Positions 54,015 to 57,753 of a stretch of DNA of 57,753 nt are shown here, piece after piece. Both the position numbers and the translations under genes were made by a program. The notes beneath the pieces are model-generated. The model was given only the letters and a program-made list of their open reading frames with translations, had not been told where the DNA came from and did no database searches. Every line of letters begins with the position of its first letter. The first letter of the stretch is position 1. The DNA comes from Streptomyces sp. NRRL B-1347 (GTDB lineage: Bacteria; Actinomycetota; Actinomycetes; Streptomycetales; Streptomycetaceae), in contig NZ_JOJM01000052.1 in assembly GCF_000720325.1 (NCBI RefSeq), forward strand, positions 1 through 57,753, given 5' to 3'.

Positions 54015-54908
54015 TCACTTGCCGGTGAGGGAGATGGCCAGGTCCGTGATGTCCACGGCGGGGAACCGGCCGATGAGTTCGGTCTCGCCGGTGAACAGGT
54101 TGACGTTGTAGAGGCTGGATTTCACCGTGCCGGACGGCGGACCCAGGATGGCGAAGCCCGCGTTCGAGACCGTCTTGCCGCCCGAGAGCGTGCTGTAGAT
54201 GTCGAGGCCCGCGTTGGGGCCCGCGTCGACGCCCAGGGAGCCGATCGGCGACAGGGTGCCGTTGTTGGCCGGGGCCTGGACGAGCAGCTGGTCCGTCTTG
54301 GTGTCGATGTCGAACAGGAGGGTGCCGGTGGTCCCGTTCAGGTCGTTGTTCGTGTACGCGACCGCGCTGACGCCCCGCGTCCACCCGGGGATGGGCGGGG
54401 TGGTAAGGACGCCGTCCTCGACCGTGGTGTGGTCGTTCAGGTTGTGCCGCAGGTTCTGGCCGTTGTCACTGATCACCCGGAGCCGGTCGGCCGCCGGGTT
54501 GAAGTCGACGCCGAAGTTGGTGCCGAGCAGGTCGAACTGGAGCTGGGAGACCTTGGTGGCGGTCGGCTCCGGGACCTGGGGCGGCCACTTGAACGTGTAG
54601 ATCCCGCCCTTGTCGCCGACCCCGTACAACTGGCCGTCCTGGACCCGGAAGTCGATGCCGACCACCTTCTGGTCGCCCTTGAGGCCGGTGATATCCCGCA
54701 CCCAGTCCAGTCGCGTCGGGGTGTCGGTCTTGAACGCGGCCATCGAGAGGCCGTCGCTACTGATCCCGTACGCCTGCAGGCTCGGGGTGGCGGCGGGCGC
54801 CGCCGAGCCGGTGCCGGGCGCGCCCATCACGAGCACTGTCGACGCGGTGAGGAGCGCGACCGCCGCCGCGAATTTTCTCCTGCTGCGCGTTCTGCTTCGA
54901 ATCTTCAT
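54015..54908 (-). CDS. Exported DUF4394 domain-containing protein
   Basis: 297 aa. An Arg-rich n-region (MKIRSRTRSRRKF) and hydrophobic core ending in GAPGTGSAAPA form a signal peptide, possibly Tat-compatible though the twin-arginine consensus is imperfect. The mature part repeats beta-propeller-like blades: GIDFRVQDGQLYGVGDKGGI, GVDFNPAADRLRVISDNGQN and GTLLFDIDTKTDQLLVQ, as in DUF4394 proteins. GGGAGG lies about 9 bases before the ATG. Function of the family is unknown; extracellular binding is a guess. Confidence 0.87.
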   Translation of the reverse strand: MKIRSRTRSRRKFAAAVALLTASTVLVMGAPGTGSAAPAATPSLQAYGISSDGLSMAAFKTDTPTRLDWVRDITGLKGDQKVVGIDFRVQDGQLYGVGDKGGIYTFKWPPQVPEPTATKVSQLQFDLLGTNFGVDFNPAADRLRVISDNGQNLRHNLNDHTTVEDGVLTTPPIPGWTRGVSAVAYTNNDLNGTTGTLLFDIDTKTDQLLVQAPANNGTLSPIGSLGVDAGPNAGLDIYSTLSGGKTVSNAGFAILGPPSGTVKSSLYNVNLFTGETELIGRFPAVDITDLAISLTGK

Positions 54909-55175
54909 CGGTGGTTCCCTCCCGTTGCTCCTTGAATACGTCATAGGGCACATGCGGGTTGTCCCGATCGCCACGGTGTTCCCCCCACGGGCGGGTGCAG
55001 GGTTCCCATTAAGCCCAGGTCACCGGGGGCCGACAAGCGCTTGCAGGGACAAGGGCGCCCCGTTCGCGGAACTTTGCGCGGGGTGACAAACAGCCGCCCG
55101 CCCGCCCGGCCGGAATGTGTGAGAGGTGTGAACGCCGACCGGATTCCCCCTGTCGGGCCGCTCGCGCGCGGTGGG

Positions 55176-56525
55176 ATGCTCGCGGCCATGGGGAGCCTCT
55201 TCGCCGAGCTGGCCCGGCGGGCGGCGAACAGCGCGCGCCGGGAGGTCGAGGCGTACGCGCGCGAGATCCCGGAGTTCGCCTCCCTGGACGCCGACGCCAG
55301 GGCCCGGGCCGAGACGATGGAGTACGCGGTGTGGCTGCGCCGCCGCACGCTCGAACTGTCGCCCGACAACAGCCCGCTGACCCCCGACGACCTCGCCTTC
55401 GTCTCCGCCATGGGCGAGGTGCGGGGCGGCTCGGGCATGTCCCTGGAGTCACGCCAGCGGGTCCTGTGCCTGCACACGGCGCTGATGCTGCGCGAGATCC
55501 ACGAGGCGGTCGACGCCAAGCGCGGCGGCGACGCCGAGGAACTCCTGCGCATGATGGGCTGGTTCGCCCCGCAGGGCGAGCGCGGCATCAGCGCCTACTG
55601 CCAGGGCTTCGTGACCGCGCTGCGCCGCCGCCTTCCGTACGTCGAACAGGTCGCCCTGCTCGCCAAGTCGCTGCTCACCCAGGACCCGCTGGCGGCGGAA
55701 CTCGCCCCGGCCGTGGGCATGGAGCTGCCCGAGCACTGCGCGGTGACGGTGGTCCGGATACCGGACGGGAGCAGCGGCCACGACGGCCGCGGCGGCCCGG
55801 AGCGCGAGATCGAGGCGCTCATGAAGACCCACCGGGTGCCGATGGTCTGGTGCCCGACGGGAGACGGGGGCGGGGAGCTGATCGCCCTCGTGCCCGACGT
55901 CGCGACGAGGCCGCGATCACGCGACGTGACCGATCACGCGTCCGCGTCCACCAGCGGCCGGACGCCCGCCGCCGCGGCCTCCCCCGCGACCGCCCGCGAG
56001 CCCGGCCCCCCGGCGGAGCCCGCCGCCGACTCCGCGTCCGACCTCGGCCTGGATCCCGTGCCCGACCTCGCCCTCGACCTCGTACGGGACTTCGCGGGCG
56101 CCCTCGACCGCCCCTGCGCCGCGGGCACCGCGAGCGCGCCGCTCACGGAGCTCGCCTGCGCCCTGAACCGGGCCCGGCGGATCAGCCGGGTGACCCCCCT
56201 GCGGCGGGCGCCCGCCCGGCTGCGGCCGCTCACCACGGCGGACGCGTTCGTCGAACTGGCCGTCGCCGACGTGCCGTTCGTCGACTCCTGGCTCGCTACA
56301 GTGGCCCGGCACCTCGAACCCGGACCCGACCTCGTCGTCACCCTCGACGCGTACTACCGCTACGACATGGACCGGGGCGCGGCGGCGGCCGCCCTCAACG
56401 TCCACCCCCGCACCCTCGACTACCGACTGCGCCGGGTACGGGAGCTCACCGGCCTCGCCCCCGGCTCGACGCGGGGGGTACGCGTCCTCAGCGCGGCCGT
56501 CGCACGGCGCCTGGCGGTGCGCTGA
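55176..56525 (+). CDS. PucR family transcriptional regulator
   Basis: About 449 aa. The C-terminal domain (residues 385-449) is the PucR/CdaR-type helix-turn-helix: LVVTLDAYYRYDMDRGAAAA, then LNVHPRTLDYRLRRVRELTG. The N-terminal 200 residues are helical (RsbRD/PucR-N-like), and a Pro/Ala/Asp-rich linker lies near 250-300. It lies 125 bp upstream of the desaturase gene in the same direction, so the desaturase is a candidate target, although the palindromes before desA look TetR-like. The start is unclear: ATG 55176, ATG 55188 or GTG 55128; none has a well-spaced ribosome-binding site. Confidence 0.83.
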   Translation: MLAAMGSLFAELARRAANSARREVEAYAREIPEFASLDADARARAETMEYAVWLRRRTLELSPDNSPLTPDDLAFVSAMGEVRGGSGMSLESRQRVLCLHTALMLREIHEAVDAKRGGDAEELLRMMGWFAPQGERGISAYCQGFVTALRRRLPYVEQVALLAKSLLTQDPLAAELAPAVGMELPEHCAVTVVRIPDGSSGHDGRGGPEREIEALMKTHRVPMVWCPTGDGGGELIALVPDVATRPRSRDVTDHASASTSGRTPAAAASPATAREPGPPAEPAADSASDLGLDPVPDLALDLVRDFAGALDRPCAAGTASAPLTELACALNRARRISRVTPLRRAPARLRPLTTADAFVELAVADVPFVDSWLATVARHLEPGPDLVVTLDAYYRYDMDRGAAAAALNVHPRTLDYRLRRVRELTGLAPGSTRGVRVLSAAVARRLAVR

Positions 56526-56550
56526 GACCACCGTCACTCTTTACGACGGG

Positions 56551-56587
56551 TTTAACCTACGGGAACGTAACCTACGATGCCGTAGGT
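56551..56587 (+). promoter_or_regulatory. Promoter and repeated operator sites before the desaturase gene
   Basis: TTTAAC (56551-56556), a 16-bp spacer and TACGAT (56573-56578) form a likely promoter. AACCTACG occurs at 56554-56561 and again 15 bp on at 56569-56576; CGTAGGT (56581-56587) then makes an inverted repeat with the second copy around ATGC. Three half-sites overlapping the -35, -10 and start point suggest repression by a dimeric, probably lipid-sensing, protein. Confidence 0.55.
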
Positions 56588-56650
56588 AACCCCGCTCGCG
56601 GCACCCCGTGCCGCACCCCCCTCCGTCCCCACCCCCTCCCTGGAGACCCC

Positions 56651-57619
56651 GTGACGCTCACCTCCCCGCACCTCGGCAGCCCGGACACCTGGACCGACGC
56701 CCGGTTGCTGTACGCGCTGGAGGAAGTGGTCGAGCAGGAGCTCAACCGGCATCTGAAGGTCGCCAAGGACTGGATGCCGCACGAGTACGTGCCGTTCTCG
56801 GACGCGCGGAACTTCCCCGGCCAGTTCGAGGACGGCGAGGCCTGGGAGCTCGGACAGTCGCCCGTCACCGACGTCGGCCGCATCGCCCTCGTCGTCAACC
56901 TCCTCACCGAGGACAACCTCCCGAGCTACCACCACGAGATCGCCACGCTCTTCGGACGGGACGGGGCCTGGGGCACGTGGGTGCACCGCTGGACGGCCGA
57001 GGAGGGCCGCCACGGCATCGTGATGCGGGACTACCTCCTCGCCTCCCGCGCGGTGGACCCGGACCAGCTGGAGCGATTCCGGATGGCACACATGAGCGAG
57101 GGGTTCGAGTCGGACAACCGGCACTCGATGCTTCACTCGGTCGCGTACGTCGCCTTCCAGGAGCTGGCCACCCGCATCTCCCACCGGAACACCGGACACC
57201 AGTCCGGCGACCCGGTCTGCGACCGGATGCTGGCGCGCATCGCCACCGACGAGAACCTGCACATGGTCTTCTACCGCAACCTCCTGAAGTCCGCCTTCGA
57301 GCTCGCGCCGGACGCCACGATGATGGCCGTACGCGACGTCGTCGTCGGCTTCCGCATGCCCGGGCACGGCATCCCCGGCTTCGAGCGGGCCGCCGCGAAG
57401 ATGGCCATCGGCGGGGTGTACAACCTGCGCATCCACCACGACGACGTGCTCCAGCCCGTGCTCCGCTTCCTCAAGGTCATGAGCATCTCCGGGCTCGGCC
57501 CGGAGGGTATCCAGGCCCAGGAGGAGCTCGGGCTCTTCCTCGACGGGCTCGACGGGGAGGCGCGGCGCTTCGACGAGCGGCTTGCGGCCCGTCGGGCTCG
57601 CATCGCAGCCCGGGCCTGA
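56651..57619 (+). CDS. Acyl-[acyl-carrier-protein] desaturase (DesA-type)
   Basis: 322 aa soluble di-iron protein of the stearoyl-ACP desaturase family. The two ExxH iron motifs are EEGRH (near residue 117) and DENLH (near 203), separated by 85-90 residues as expected; LTEDNLPSYHHEI supplies another ligand. It introduces a double bond into an ACP-linked fatty acid, using reduced ferredoxin and oxygen. A GTG start has GGAG five bases upstream. It resembles mycobacterial DesA proteins in size. Operator-like repeats overlap its promoter. Confidence 0.93.
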   Translation: MTLTSPHLGSPDTWTDARLLYALEEVVEQELNRHLKVAKDWMPHEYVPFSDARNFPGQFEDGEAWELGQSPVTDVGRIALVVNLLTEDNLPSYHHEIATLFGRDGAWGTWVHRWTAEEGRHGIVMRDYLLASRAVDPDQLERFRMAHMSEGFESDNRHSMLHSVAYVAFQELATRISHRNTGHQSGDPVCDRMLARIATDENLHMVFYRNLLKSAFELAPDATMMAVRDVVVGFRMPGHGIPGFERAAAKMAIGGVYNLRIHHDDVLQPVLRFLKVMSISGLGPEGIQAQEELGLFLDGLDGEARRFDERLAARRARIAARA

Positions 57620-57638
57620 GACCGGCCCGGCCAACAGC

Positions 57639-57658
57639 CCCGGCGCTACCGCGCCGGG
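57639..57658 (+). terminator. First terminator hairpin after the desaturase gene
   Basis: CCCGGCGC and GCGCCGGG pair perfectly around a TACC loop, 19 bp after the stop codon. Confidence 0.65.
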
Positions 57659-57688
57659 CCCTCTCTCCCACCCGCCCACCCGACACAC

Positions 57689-57708
57689 CCCGGCCTTGCG
57701 AGGCCGGG
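57689..57708 (+). terminator. Second terminator hairpin after the desaturase gene
   Basis: CCCGGCCT and AGGCCGGG pair perfectly around a TGCG loop, 30 bp beyond the first hairpin; the pair looks like tandem terminators. Confidence 0.6.
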
Positions 57709-57753
57709 CCCCGACGCTCCGCGCTGCCGCCGAGTGGGCGGCCCCACCGCTAC

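Overview
The window is high-GC actinobacterial DNA and looks like a Streptomyces chromosome. The coding sequences have strong third-position GC bias. It carries an SsgA-like sporulation protein that resembles SsgD, a type I isopentenyl-diphosphate isomerase, a SCO6745-family protein, an LPFR-motif small protein and several starts that look leaderless. From memory, the gene content recalls the S. coelicolor SCO6719-SCO6755 neighbourhood; no search was run to test this.

Layout. (1) 1-6562, minus strand: a tightly overlapping cassette of a CDP-alcohol phosphotransferase fusion protein, a LicC-like nucleotidyltransferase, a glycerol-1-phosphate dehydrogenase-like enzyme, a second CDP-alcohol phosphotransferase, a GT2 glycosyltransferase and an ABC-2 exporter (ATPase cut by the window edge). 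Together they look like a pathway that makes and exports a phospho-alcohol-containing surface lipid or glycopolymer. (2) 6.8-20.4 kb: housekeeping and metabolic genes, namely galE, a CDF metal exporter, idi, an anti-sigma-type ATPase, an HdeD-like membrane protein, a crotonase-fold protein, two DJ-1/PfpI-type proteins (one fused to AraC), a SCO6745-family protein, a small LPFR protein, Tex, an ABC-F protein and an uncharacterised protein. (3) 20.5-28.5 kb: a D-amino-acid-oxidase-like flavoprotein, a BCCT transporter and three predicted secreted peptidases (M14, CocE/PepX type, M1). (4) 28.6-39.4 kb: an MpaB-like gene remnant, an amino-acid permease, a FadD-like ligase divergent from a MerR regulator, and a beta-oxidation operon (AMACR, acyl-CoA dehydrogenase, thiolase, FadB). 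(5) 39.6-49.6 kb: a saccharopine-dehydrogenase-like oxidoreductase, endonuclease V, a 12-copy 7-bp repeat, a TagF-like protein, an NB-ARC/TPR protein with a degenerate P-loop, a collapsed SARP gene, YciI, a secreted BNR-repeat protein, ssgD and a PEP-mutase-family enzyme. (6) 49.7-54.0 kb: an ABC-F gene and a short UvrA-like gene behind a WblC/WhiB7-type promoter and a structured leader. (7) 54.0-57.7 kb: a DUF4394 exported protein, a PucR-type regulator and an acyl-ACP desaturase.

The two most interesting systems are the glycerol-1-phosphate-dehydrogenase/cytidylyltransferase/CDP-alcohol cassette at the left end, and the attenuated ABC-F plus UvrA-like operon near the right end. The ABC-F leader has a promoter with the AAAAT-3-bp-TTGACA arrangement, a three-codon upstream ORF and alternative stem-loops including a perfect 12-bp long-range pairing. 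Other features include three copies of a dispersed REP-like hairpin element, two gene remnants and several palindromic operators placed within promoters.
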